The position numbers and the translations under genes are program-made. This document shows positions 41,612-49,730 of a DNA stretch of 64,000 bases, one piece after another; within the stretch, counting starts at the first letter, position 1; every line of letters starts with the position of its first letter. The notes below the pieces were generated by a model. That model was not told the origin of the DNA. It was given only the letters and a program-made list of their open reading frames with translations, and made no database searches. The stretch covers positions 248,001 through 312,000 of the forward strand of contig CBDIHH010000005.1 of NCBI GenBank assembly GCA_965279095.1. Reading direction: 5' to 3'. This DNA is from CBDIHH01 sp965279095. GTDB taxonomy: Bacteria; Pseudomonadota; Alphaproteobacteria; Caulobacterales; Caulobacteraceae.

Positions 41612-43861
41612 GTGAGCCCCTTCCTTCGCTGCTTCCCACCGATCCGCCTCCTGTTGCTGACGCTCGCGCCGCTGACCCTGGCCGCCTGCGGCGGCGGGGG
41701 CGGCGGGGGAGGGACGGGCACCGCCGTGGCGTCTCCCACGCCCGCGGCCACCACCACCGCCGCCGCCGCGACCCCGGTGGGGCCGTCTGTGACCAGCGCC
41801 GAATTCACCCGCAACTACGCCGTGGGCGCGATCAAGGCCGACTCCGCCTGGGCCCAGGGGGCGTCGGGCCGGGGCATCACCGTGGCGGTGATCGATTCGG
41901 GCATGGACGGCACGGGGCCGGACCTTGCCGGCAAGGCCGCCGTCGCCTCCACCGACATCAACACCGCCCGCGGCCAGATCACCGGCCCGGACCGCCACGG
42001 CACCTATGTGGCCGGGATCATCGCCTCGAACTTCAACAACCAGGGGACCGTCGGAGTCGCCTTCGACTCCACCATCCTGGCGATCCGCGCGGAGTCCACC
42101 GGCGGCGTCTGCGGCAGTGACTCCTGTTTCCTCCCCTCAGACCTGGCCCGCAGCATCGACTACGCCGTGGCCAATGGGGCCCGGGTCATCAACCTGTCCC
42201 TCGGCACCGGCTCCGGGCCTGCGGGTCCGGCGGTCGAGGCGGCCTTGCAGCGGGCGGTGGACGCCGGGGTGATCATCGCCGCCGCCGCCGGCAATTCGTC
42301 CACCGGCGCCGCCAACTGGCCCTCGGGCTATGGCGTCGATCCGCGCTATGCCGGCTCCATCATCGCCGTCGGATCGCTCAACCAGGCGGGGGTCGCGTCC
42401 AGCTTCTCCAATGTCGCCGGGGCCGCCGGCGGCGCCTTCCTGTTCGCGCCGGGCGAGAGCGTCGTCACCGACTGCAACGGCGTCACCTGCCGGGCCGTCT
42501 CGGGCACCTCCTTCGCCGCGCCCCAGGTGGCCGGGGCCATGGCCCTGCTGCTGCAGGCCTTCCCCAACATGAGCGGCCGGGCGGTGGTCGATCTGTTGTG
42601 GCGCAGCGGACGCGACCTCGGGGCGGCGGGAACCGACACCATCTATGGCCGCGGCGCCCTCGACCTACAGCGCGCCTTCCTGCCGGCCGGCTCCCTCAGC
42701 GTGCCCACCGTCGACGCCGGCTTCGTGGCCGAGAGCCTGTCGCCCGGCACGGTGATGGGCGCCGCCTTCGGCGATGCCGTCGCCGCCAGCGGCGCCCTGC
42801 GCACCGTGGGCTGGGACTATTACCAGCGGCCCTTCGCCACCGACCTCGGCCGCGCCTATGCCGGCCCCCGCGCCGCCCTGCTCACCCCGGCCTCCAGCGG
42901 CATCCGGCAGCGCACCCAGGTGGACCTGGCCCTGGCCGGGGGCGGCCGCCTCGGCATCCGCGCCGGCCAGATCGACGACGGCGTGGCCGCGACCTCGGTC
43001 ATCTTCCCGTGGATGCCCGCCGAGCCCTCGCGCGAGGTCGCTATCGCCTTCACCGCCGGCCGCTTCGGCCTGGCCGCCTGGAGCGGTAAGGCCGCCGGCA
43101 ACCCCTATCTGGCCGACAATCCCGACCCCTACGCCGCCCTGGTCCAGGCCGACCGAGCGGTGCGCGGCCAATTCGCCCTGGGAGAATGGGCCCTGACCGC
43201 TGAGGGCGGGGCAGGGCAGCGCCGCTCCCCGGACCTGCTGCGCGAGGAGCCCGGGTCGACCTACCTCCGCTTCAGCGGCCAGGGCCAGCTGGGCCCGGTG
43301 CGCTCCACCCTCACCTTCGGCCGCCTGGACGAGCCCATGGGCCCCCTGGGCGCCTATCTGCCGGCCCGCTCCGGCCTGAACCTGCCGTCGTCCACCACCT
43401 TCGCCGCCTGGAGCGGGGTTTGGCCCCTGGGCGACTCGTTCGCCCTGCTCACCGAGGCCGGCCTGGGCCGCACCGACCTGCACGGCCGTTTCCTGTCCCT
43501 GCAAGACGCGGCCTGGAGCTCCCAGTGGAAGATCGCCCTGGAAGGCGACTGCGCCGCCCTTCGCCTGCGCTGCGCCTCCCTGCGCCTCACCGCCGCCCAG
43601 CCCCTTCGGGTGGAGAACGGCCGCTTCCTGGCGGTGCTGCCCGTCGCCCCGTCCGACTATTTCGGCGCCGTCGGATTCTCGGAACGCCGCTTCGGGGCCG
43701 CCCCCTCCGGTCGCCAGACGGACATCACCCTGTCGGCCACAGAGCGGACCTGGCTGAACGGTCTGCTGCAACTGGACGCCGTCACCTCGCTGCAATCCGC
43801 CCACCGCCAGGACGCCGGCCCCGCCTTCGGCCTCCTCGCCACCTGGCGGGCCGACTTCTAG
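41612..43861 (+). CDS. subtilisin-family autotransporter serine protease with lipobox-like signal
   Basis: 749 residues from a GTG with GGAG seven bases upstream. The signal (LLLLTLAPLTLAAC) ends in a lipobox-like LAAC followed by eight Gly. The S8 peptidase domain (about 65-355) has the full triad: Asp95 in VAVIDSGMDG, His129 in DRHGTYVAG, Ser300 in SGTSFAAPQVAGA. The C-terminal part, about residues 365-749, has amphipathic strands and ends in Phe (LLATWRADF), as an autotransporter barrel does. The layout resembles NalP of Neisseria, a lipidated subtilisin autotransporter that processes surface proteins. Substrates here are unknown. Confidence 0.88.
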   Translation: MSPFLRCFPPIRLLLLTLAPLTLAACGGGGGGGGTGTAVASPTPAATTTAAAATPVGPSVTSAEFTRNYAVGAIKADSAWAQGASGRGITVAVIDSGMDGTGPDLAGKAAVASTDINTARGQITGPDRHGTYVAGIIASNFNNQGTVGVAFDSTILAIRAESTGGVCGSDSCFLPSDLARSIDYAVANGARVINLSLGTGSGPAGPAVEAALQRAVDAGVIIAAAAGNSSTGAANWPSGYGVDPRYAGSIIAVGSLNQAGVASSFSNVAGAAGGAFLFAPGESVVTDCNGVTCRAVSGTSFAAPQVAGAMALLLQAFPNMSGRAVVDLLWRSGRDLGAAGTDTIYGRGALDLQRAFLPAGSLSVPTVDAGFVAESLSPGTVMGAAFGDAVAASGALRTVGWDYYQRPFATDLGRAYAGPRAALLTPASSGIRQRTQVDLALAGGGRLGIRAGQIDDGVAATSVIFPWMPAEPSREVAIAFTAGRFGLAAWSGKAAGNPYLADNPDPYAALVQADRAVRGQFALGEWALTAEGGAGQRRSPDLLREEPGSTYLRFSGQGQLGPVRSTLTFGRLDEPMGPLGAYLPARSGLNLPSSTTFAAWSGVWPLGDSFALLTEAGLGRTDLHGRFLSLQDAAWSSQWKIALEGDCAALRLRCASLRLTAAQPLRVENGRFLAVLPVAPSDYFGAVGFSERRFGAAPSGRQTDITLSATERTWLNGLLQLDAVTSLQSAHRQDAGPAFGLLATWRADF

Positions 43862-43888
43862 GAACCCCGTCCGAGGTCCAAGCCCCCC

Positions 43889-44269
43889 ATGAACTCGTCC
43901 GCCCCCGACCCCGACAGCCCCGCCGCCCTCATCGACGCCCGCATCGCGTCCCTGGCCGACTGGCGCGGCGAGACCCTGGCCCGGGTCCGCGCCCTCATCC
44001 ACGAGGCCGAACCTGAGGTGGTTGAGGAATGGAAATGGCGCGGCGTGCCGGTGTGGTCGCACAAGGGCATCCTGTGCACCGGCGAGACCTACAAGAACGT
44101 CGTCAAGCTGACCTTCCACAAGGGCGCCAGGCTCCCCGACCCGGCCGGCCTGTTCAACGCCAGCCTGGAGGGCGCCGCCCGCCGCGCCATCGACCTGCCC
44201 GAGGGCGCGATGCTCGACGCCGACGCCTTCAAAGCCCTCATACAAGCCGCGGTGGCCGCCAATCTCTGA
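43889..44269 (+). CDS. DUF1801 (YdhG-like) protein
   Basis: 126 residues, cytoplasmic. IDARIASLADWRGETLARVR, then LIHEAEPEVVEEWKWRGVPV and KNVVKLTFHKGARLPDP are the DUF1801 pattern, a small alpha/beta fold of unknown role related to iron-chaperone-like YdhG proteins. It follows the autotransporter by 27 bases on the same strand, with no obvious link. It ends 30 bases from the convergent TonB receptor gene. Confidence 0.85.
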   Translation: MNSSAPDPDSPAALIDARIASLADWRGETLARVRALIHEAEPEVVEEWKWRGVPVWSHKGILCTGETYKNVVKLTFHKGARLPDPAGLFNASLEGAARRAIDLPEGAMLDADAFKALIQAAVAANL

Positions 44270-44299
44270 CGCCGGCGCCTCGGCGCCGCTTCGCCATCG

Positions 44300-46648
44300 T
44301 CAGAACCTGGCCCTCAGCTGCACGCCCACCTGCCGGAGCACGGGCAGCCCCGCATTTATCACCCGGTCGCTCAGCCCGGGCGACAGCACGTCGACGCTGT
44401 TCTCGATGCTCGTGAACGCGCGGTTGTTGAACAGATTGGTGGCGAAGACCTCGACGGCGTACTGCGGGTTGCGGACGCCGAGCCGGACATTGACCCGATG
44501 CACGTCCTGGGTCTTCGCCAGATTGGCCACGCTCTCAAACATGCCGCTCTTGAACACGTAGTCGAGGCGGGCGAAGCCGCTGAGCGAGCCGGTCAGGGGC
44601 CGCGTGTAGTCGGCGCTGAAGGTGGCGTTGTATTTCGAGTAGTTAGGCAATTGGTTGCCGGAGAACAGCGTGGCCGGCGCCGTGGTGTTCGGCGGCAGGT
44701 TCGCGACCAGGGCGGCGCAGAAGGAACAGGCATAGCGACCGACGCGGCTGTCGTTGATCGAGCCGGAGACCTCGAGCTTCAAGTCGCTCGTCACCCGGTA
44801 AAGGACGTTGGCCTCGATCCCCCGCAGGGTCGTGTCGCCTGAGTTGTTGAAGGCGCTGGCGACGATCACCTGGCCGGGAACGGTGATGTAGAAGGTCTGC
44901 TGGACGATCTGGTCGATCCATTCGGCATAATAGACGTCCGCGTCGACGATCAGGTTGCCCCCAATCATCTCTCCCTTGAACCCCAGTTCATAATTGTTGA
45001 GCTTCTCGGGCCCGGTCGACAGGCCGGCGCCGGTCACCCGTTGGATGGTCGCCAGTGTTGCTGCGTCATATTGGGTGAAGTTGTTGAACGCGGACGGATT
45101 AACGCCGCGCGACCAGGTCGCGTAGATCTGCATGCGCGGACGGATTTTGTACTGAAGGATGGCGCGCCAGGTCAGGTCGCGGTCGGTGAGGCTTTCGGTC
45201 TTCCTGTCGATAATGCTGCGTGCGGCGTCGACCGTGCGCTCATAGGCGCTGACCTCGTCGACCTGGTAGCGGCCTTCGAGGTTCAGGATCCACTTTGGCG
45301 TGATCGTGTAGGCGGCGCTGCCGAACGCGGCGCTGGTTTTGGCCTTGAGCGGGGCTCCGGGGCTGAACAGCAGGAGGCCGAAGGGGGTCGAGCCCTGATT
45401 GTACTGACGCACCTCGGCGTCTTCGTAGTTGCCCCCGAAGAACCACCAGAAGCGCCTCGCCTGATCGGAGCTGATCCTGAGCTCCTGGCTGAAGGACGAG
45501 CTGGCGTTCTGGGTCTCGATTAACCAGTGCTGTGAGGCGGGCACGAACTGGTTGGTGCCATCGAAGATGTTGTCGCCCTTGTAGTCGTTCCCGGCCGTCA
45601 CGGAGGTCAGGGTCAGGCCCGTGCGCGGGATCGTATAGTCGATGGTGAGGTCGCCGTGCAGCACCCGGGTCGCCGCCCCGCCGTGATCGAGCCCGATATC
45701 GAAGCGCAGGGGGTTCGACAGGCCGGCGACGAAGGCGGGGTCAAAGGCGGTGTTCTGGCCCAGCGGCGTGACCGCCCGGTCCGGCAGGACGCCGCAGACG
45801 AAGTTGAGGGCGCCGGCCGGCGCGCCTCCGGCGTTGCAGTTGTAGCTTGGCCGATTGAAGTTCGCGACGGCCGAGACGCCGTCGTCCTGCTTCACATACA
45901 GGCCGAAGAACTTGATGCGCAGATCATTGGTCGGCGTGATCTGTCCGCCGATCGACAGGTTACGCGAGGACTGGCTTCCGTAGGGGCTCCCGGGATCCTG
46001 GGGGTTGGAATACTGACCATCCCTTGAATAGTAGCGCCCGGCCACGCGTAAGGCGACGCGATCCGGAACAATCGCTCCCTCGACCGAGAACCGGGTGTCG
46101 GTCAGGTTGTCAGACCCGTAGAGCACGTCCGCCTGCGCCTGGAACGCGTTCTGCGCGGGCTTGGTGATCAGGTTGACCGCCCCGCCGAACGTCTGCCGGC
46201 CGAAATAGGCGGACTGGGGGCCCTTGATCACCTCCACCTGGGCCAGGTCGGATATCCCGTCGATCACGCCTGCGCCGCTGAGGGGCGCGCCGTTGATGAA
46301 GACGGTGGTTGTCTGGCTCGACGAGGTCTGGCCAGGTGGGGTCATCCCCCGGATGACCAGGGTCTGCTGGGCGCGATTGTTCGATCCGGCGCCGGTGGAC
46401 GATGCGGTCAGGGAGGGGGCGAAGGCGCTGACGTCTTCCAGGGAGGTGATATTGCGCTGCTGGATCTGGTCAGCCGTCAGCGCGGTGACAGCCACCGGCG
46501 CATCGACGAGCCTCTCGGTCTGTTTGCGCGCCGTGACGACCACCTCCTGAAGCCCGGTGGCCTCCGGGATGGCCGGCTGGGCGCTTGCCGGCGCCGCCAG
46601 GGAGCCGCACGCCATGGCCGCTCCGACGAACAATACTTTTTTGTTCAA
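44300..46648 (-). CDS. TonB-dependent receptor
   Basis: 782 residues from a TTG at 46648 (MNKKVLFVGAAMACGSLAAP signal start) with GGGAGAGG seven bases upstream; an ATG at 46663 in the same frame overlaps that ribosome site. TonB box-like LQEVVVTARKQTER, plug with VAVTALTADQIQQRN, TTVFINGAPLSG and GPQSAYFGRQTFGGAV, then a 22-strand type barrel ending VGVQLRARF. An external loop contains Cys pairs (SYNCNAGGAPAG, FVCG; YACSFCA). Codon use is less GC-biased than in neighbours and the upstream region is AT-rich, suggesting later acquisition. Divergent from a secreted-type carboxylesterase that may act on the same nutrient. Confidence 0.92.
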   Translation of the reverse strand: MNKKVLFVGAAMACGSLAAPASAQPAIPEATGLQEVVVTARKQTERLVDAPVAVTALTADQIQQRNITSLEDVSAFAPSLTASSTGAGSNNRAQQTLVIRGMTPPGQTSSSQTTTVFINGAPLSGAGVIDGISDLAQVEVIKGPQSAYFGRQTFGGAVNLITKPAQNAFQAQADVLYGSDNLTDTRFSVEGAIVPDRVALRVAGRYYSRDGQYSNPQDPGSPYGSQSSRNLSIGGQITPTNDLRIKFFGLYVKQDDGVSAVANFNRPSYNCNAGGAPAGALNFVCGVLPDRAVTPLGQNTAFDPAFVAGLSNPLRFDIGLDHGGAATRVLHGDLTIDYTIPRTGLTLTSVTAGNDYKGDNIFDGTNQFVPASQHWLIETQNASSSFSQELRISSDQARRFWWFFGGNYEDAEVRQYNQGSTPFGLLLFSPGAPLKAKTSAAFGSAAYTITPKWILNLEGRYQVDEVSAYERTVDAARSIIDRKTESLTDRDLTWRAILQYKIRPRMQIYATWSRGVNPSAFNNFTQYDAATLATIQRVTGAGLSTGPEKLNNYELGFKGEMIGGNLIVDADVYYAEWIDQIVQQTFYITVPGQVIVASAFNNSGDTTLRGIEANVLYRVTSDLKLEVSGSINDSRVGRYACSFCAALVANLPPNTTAPATLFSGNQLPNYSKYNATFSADYTRPLTGSLSGFARLDYVFKSGMFESVANLAKTQDVHRVNVRLGVRNPQYAVEVFATNLFNNRAFTSIENSVDVLSPGLSDRVINAGLPVLRQVGVQLRARF

Positions 46649-46663
46649 GACACCTCTCCCCAT

Positions 46664-47215
46664 TTTAAAATTTATTTAGCCCGCGAAAAGGCGTCAAACA
46701 GAGAATGTCGGATAGACGTGGGAAATTCATATTATCGTGGACTGCAGCTGATTGAATGCAGTAATAGAGCCATGATATCCGCGCGAATCAAATAAATAGA
46801 TGAATGCTACAAATCAAGTTACAAACAAGGTCAAGCCTAAAGGCGACGCTATAGGCATCGCGGCGCTGGCGTTCTGATAACCGCCGATAATTCTATCTCG
46901 ACAAATAAATCATCATCCCGCGAAGACAATATTTCAACCAAAGACATTTCGATCAATGACATAAGCTATGCTGATAGTCCGGGGGCCGCGGTTGAGGTTG
47001 GCCAGGTTCGTCTATGAGCGACGCCCGCGCCGGATCAGTGATCGTCCCATCAGAACCCGTGGCTCTGGCGCGTCCGGCCGTGAGGGCGGCGCGCGCCAAG
47101 CGACGTCTACCCCGCTGCCCGACGGCTTGACTCCCGGTGCAGCGAAACCGCTGGCGGCGGCGGGGAGCGGTGGGCCACGCTCCGGGTGCGCGCTGGCCGC
47201 GCCAAGAAGCTAAAC
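46664..47215. other. non-coding gap, AT-rich to about 46970
   Basis: 552 bases between the divergent receptor and carboxylesterase. The first 300 are clearly AT-rich compared with the window. They contain a TACAAA direct repeat at 46808-46813 and 46820-46825 (12-base period) and a 15-base tandem repeat (listed separately). The last 240 bases return to high GC and hold an 81-codon open frame with no family resemblance, which I do not call. Promoters for both genes probably lie here, but no clear -35/-10 pair stands out. Confidence 0.6.
46931..46960. repeat. tandem 15-base direct repeat
   Basis: Two copies, ATTTCAACCAAAGAC and ATTTCGATCAATGAC, directly adjoining, identical at 12 of 15 positions. 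They lie in the AT-rich divergent promoter region about 270 bases before the carboxylesterase start. A regulator binding direct repeats is one possible reading. Confidence 0.5.
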
Positions 47216-47227
47216 CGAGGAAACCCC

Positions 47228-48856
47228 ATGAACATGCTGCTGCTGGCGACCGCCGCTGTCCTGGCCGCCGTGGCCGGCCCCCTGGCCGCCGCGCCCCTGG
47301 ATCCCGCCCCCGTGGTGAAGACCACCAACGGCCTGCTGCAGGGTCAGGTCGACAACGGCGCCCACGCCTTCCTCGGCGTCCACTACGGCGCCGACACCGG
47401 CGGCCAGAACCGCTTCCTGCCGCCGAAGCCGGTGACCCCGTGGACCGGCGTCAAGCCCGCCACCAAGATGGGCGACCGCTGTCCGCAGCCCCAGATCCAC
47501 ATGCCCAAGGAGACGGCCGACTTCCTGTCCTTCTCCGACGACCCCATCAGCGAGGACTGCCTGGTCCTCAACGTCTGGACCCCCTCGGCCAAGGCCGTCG
47601 GCAAGCGGCCGGTGATGTTCTGGATCCACGGCGGCGGCTTCTTCCTCGGAAGCGGCAACGACAAATACTACAACGGCGCCAATCTGGCCCGGAAGCAGGA
47701 CGTGGTGGTGATCGCCATCAACCACCGCCTGAACGCCTTCGGCTACCTGGCGCTCGGCCCCGAGGCCGGCCCCGCCTATGCCCAGTCCAACCTCGCCGGC
47801 ATGATGGACATCGTCCAGGCCCTGCAATGGGTGCGCGACAACGTCGCCCAGTTCGGCGGCGATCCCGGCAATGTCACCATCTTCGGCCAGTCGGGGGGCG
47901 GGTCGAAGGTCAGCACCCTCACCGCCATGCCCGCGGCCCGCGGTCTGTTCCACAAGGCCATCATCCAGAGCGGCGCGGCCACCCGGCTGGGCACGGCTGA
48001 GGACGCCATCGCCACCCGCGACAAGCTGCTGGCCAACCTGAACATCGCCCCGGCCGACGCCGTGGCGAAGCTGCAGGCCATGCCCATGGACGACCTGATC
48101 AAGGCGGGCGCCCGCCTGGGCCTGCTGCCCTACCGGCCCTCCGTCGACGGCCAGGCCCTGCCGACCCATCCCTTCGATCCGGTGGGCTCGCCCCTGTCGG
48201 CCGACATCCCGATCCTGGTGGGCGTGACCAAGGACGAGGCCACCAACACGGCGATGACGCCAGACTGGCTGGCCATGACCCAGGCCGATCTCGACGCCAA
48301 GGTCGCCAGCCTCGTCGGCCCCGCCAAGGCGCCCGAGATGATCGCCCTATACCGCAGCCACGCCCCCAAGGACTCGCCGGCCTACCTGTGGGAGCGGATC
48401 ATGACCGACCAGATGATGACCAAGAGCGCCATCACCCTGGCCGAGCGCAAGCACGCCCAGGGCGCGGCGCCGGTCTACATGTACAACGTCACCTGGGAGA
48501 CCCCGGTGATGGGGGGCAAGCTGCGCTCGCCCCACGCGGTGGAGCTGCCGCTGGTGTTCGACAATGTCGCCATCGCCCCCTTCCTGGTGGGGGTGGGCAA
48601 GGACCAGCAGACCATGGCCGACGAGATGAGCTCGACCTTCGCCGCCTTCGCCCGCACCGGCAATCCCAATGTCAAAGGCCTGCCGCACTGGCCGGCCTAT
48701 GATCCGGCCAAGCGCATGACCTTCGTCTATGACGTGCCGCCCAAGGTGGTCTCCGATCCCAACGGCGACCTGCGCCGCTACTGGACGGCGAACAACGCCG
48801 CAGACGGCGCCGGGGCGGCCCTCAACAAGACCATGGGCGGCGACAAATTCAAGTAG
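47228..48856 (+). CDS. type-B carboxylesterase, exported
   Basis: 542 residues from ATG 47228 with GAGGA upstream. Signal peptide MLLLATAAVLAAVAGPLAAA. Family marks: SEDCLVLNVWTPS, oxyanion MFWIHGGGFFLGSG, nucleophile Ser222 in VTIFGQSGGGSKVST, probable Glu in VGVTKDEATN, and His in RSPHAVELPLVFDN. The usual GESAGG is GQSGGG here, a known variant. It hydrolyses esters in the periplasm or outside. Placed opposite a TonB receptor, it could process the imported compound; this is inferred from position only. Confidence 0.9.
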   Translation: MNMLLLATAAVLAAVAGPLAAAPLDPAPVVKTTNGLLQGQVDNGAHAFLGVHYGADTGGQNRFLPPKPVTPWTGVKPATKMGDRCPQPQIHMPKETADFLSFSDDPISEDCLVLNVWTPSAKAVGKRPVMFWIHGGGFFLGSGNDKYYNGANLARKQDVVVIAINHRLNAFGYLALGPEAGPAYAQSNLAGMMDIVQALQWVRDNVAQFGGDPGNVTIFGQSGGGSKVSTLTAMPAARGLFHKAIIQSGAATRLGTAEDAIATRDKLLANLNIAPADAVAKLQAMPMDDLIKAGARLGLLPYRPSVDGQALPTHPFDPVGSPLSADIPILVGVTKDEATNTAMTPDWLAMTQADLDAKVASLVGPAKAPEMIALYRSHAPKDSPAYLWERIMTDQMMTKSAITLAERKHAQGAAPVYMYNVTWETPVMGGKLRSPHAVELPLVFDNVAIAPFLVGVGKDQQTMADEMSSTFAAFARTGNPNVKGLPHWPAYDPAKRMTFVYDVPPKVVSDPNGDLRRYWTANNAADGAGAALNKTMGGDKFK

Positions 48857-48879
48857 CCGGGGCCGGCGGGCGCGGCGGC

Positions 48880-49632
48880 CTAGCCGCGCTCGAGCCACAC
48901 CAGTTCGTACCAGGTCTGCATATAGCCGCCGACGCCGCCCTTCACGAACAGGGAGTCCTCATCGGCGGTGACCCACACGTCGTAGTCCGGATGCGGGCCG
49001 TTGGCGCCCATCATGGCGTGGCCCTCGTCGGTGATGCGGAAGTGGCGACAGCGGAAGTCGCCGGCGGCCACGGTGACATCCTCCTCGCCCAGGTATTCGG
49101 TGTAGATGCGGCTCTCGGTGATCAGGGGCGGGGAGGCCCCGCGGTGGTCCAGCGAGGTCATGAACGAGCGCTTGATGCGCTTGTGCGGCCCCTTGGCGAT
49201 GTCCATGCACTTGGTGTTGTAGCCGTCCACCACGATGGGATGGCTGCCGAACCCGTCGTAATAGCCCTCGACCTCCACCCGCTGCGACAACCGGCCGGTG
49301 CTCGGACCGTAGCTCTCGCACTCGATGAAGCCCTCGCCCATGCGGATCCAGGCGGAGGCGAAATAGCGGTCGCCGATGGTCAGGCGCAGCAGGCAGTCCA
49401 TCGGCCGGCGGTTCTCGTCCAGGGAATAGACCACGTCGCGCAGCACCGTGGGCGCCGGGTCCTCGATCTCGCACTGGGCGCGGATGGTGACCTTGCCGTC
49501 GGCATGGCGCGTCATCGAGAAGGCCTCGCGCCCGCGCACCTGGTCCAGCCGCTCGGGCTTCTTGGACGTATAGAGGATCTCCCCGCGTATGGTGCGGTGG
49601 GACATGCCGGTGGGCGGGGTGAAGGCGGACAT
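48880..49632 (-). CDS. conserved-looking protein of unknown function
   Basis: 250 residues, no signal peptide or membrane segment; AGGAG precedes the ATG. It is a beta-rich sequence with many aromatic residues: ADGKVTIRAQCEIEDPAPTV, LRLTIGDRYFASAWIRMGEG, SQRVEVEGYYDGFGSHPIVV and a strong C-terminus, DYDVWVTADEDSLFVKGGVG then YMQTWYELVWLERG. The pattern recalls two-halved beta-barrel or lipocalin-like folds such as DUF3108, but I do not recognise a family with confidence. Divergent from the molybdopterin oxidoreductase gene by about 100 bases and possibly linked to it. Confidence 0.75.
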   Translation of the reverse strand: MSAFTPPTGMSHRTIRGEILYTSKKPERLDQVRGREAFSMTRHADGKVTIRAQCEIEDPAPTVLRDVVYSLDENRRPMDCLLRLTIGDRYFASAWIRMGEGFIECESYGPSTGRLSQRVEVEGYYDGFGSHPIVVDGYNTKCMDIAKGPHKRIKRSFMTSLDHRGASPPLITESRIYTEYLGEEDVTVAAGDFRCRHFRITDEGHAMMGANGPHPDYDVWVTADEDSLFVKGGVGGYMQTWYELVWLERG

Positions 49633-49730
49633 GGCGGGGGCTCCTGGGCTGGAGTCTCCATCATGGCGCCATCGCCTAGCGTCCGCCTACCGTTGATCGT
49701 GAACCGCCCCCCGCCGCCGTGGATAGACCG

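Noticed and set aside
46968..47213. 81-codon open frame in the receptor-esterase gap
   Set aside because: Arg/Pro/Gly-rich, no ribosome site, starts at the AT-to-GC transition; likely non-coding.
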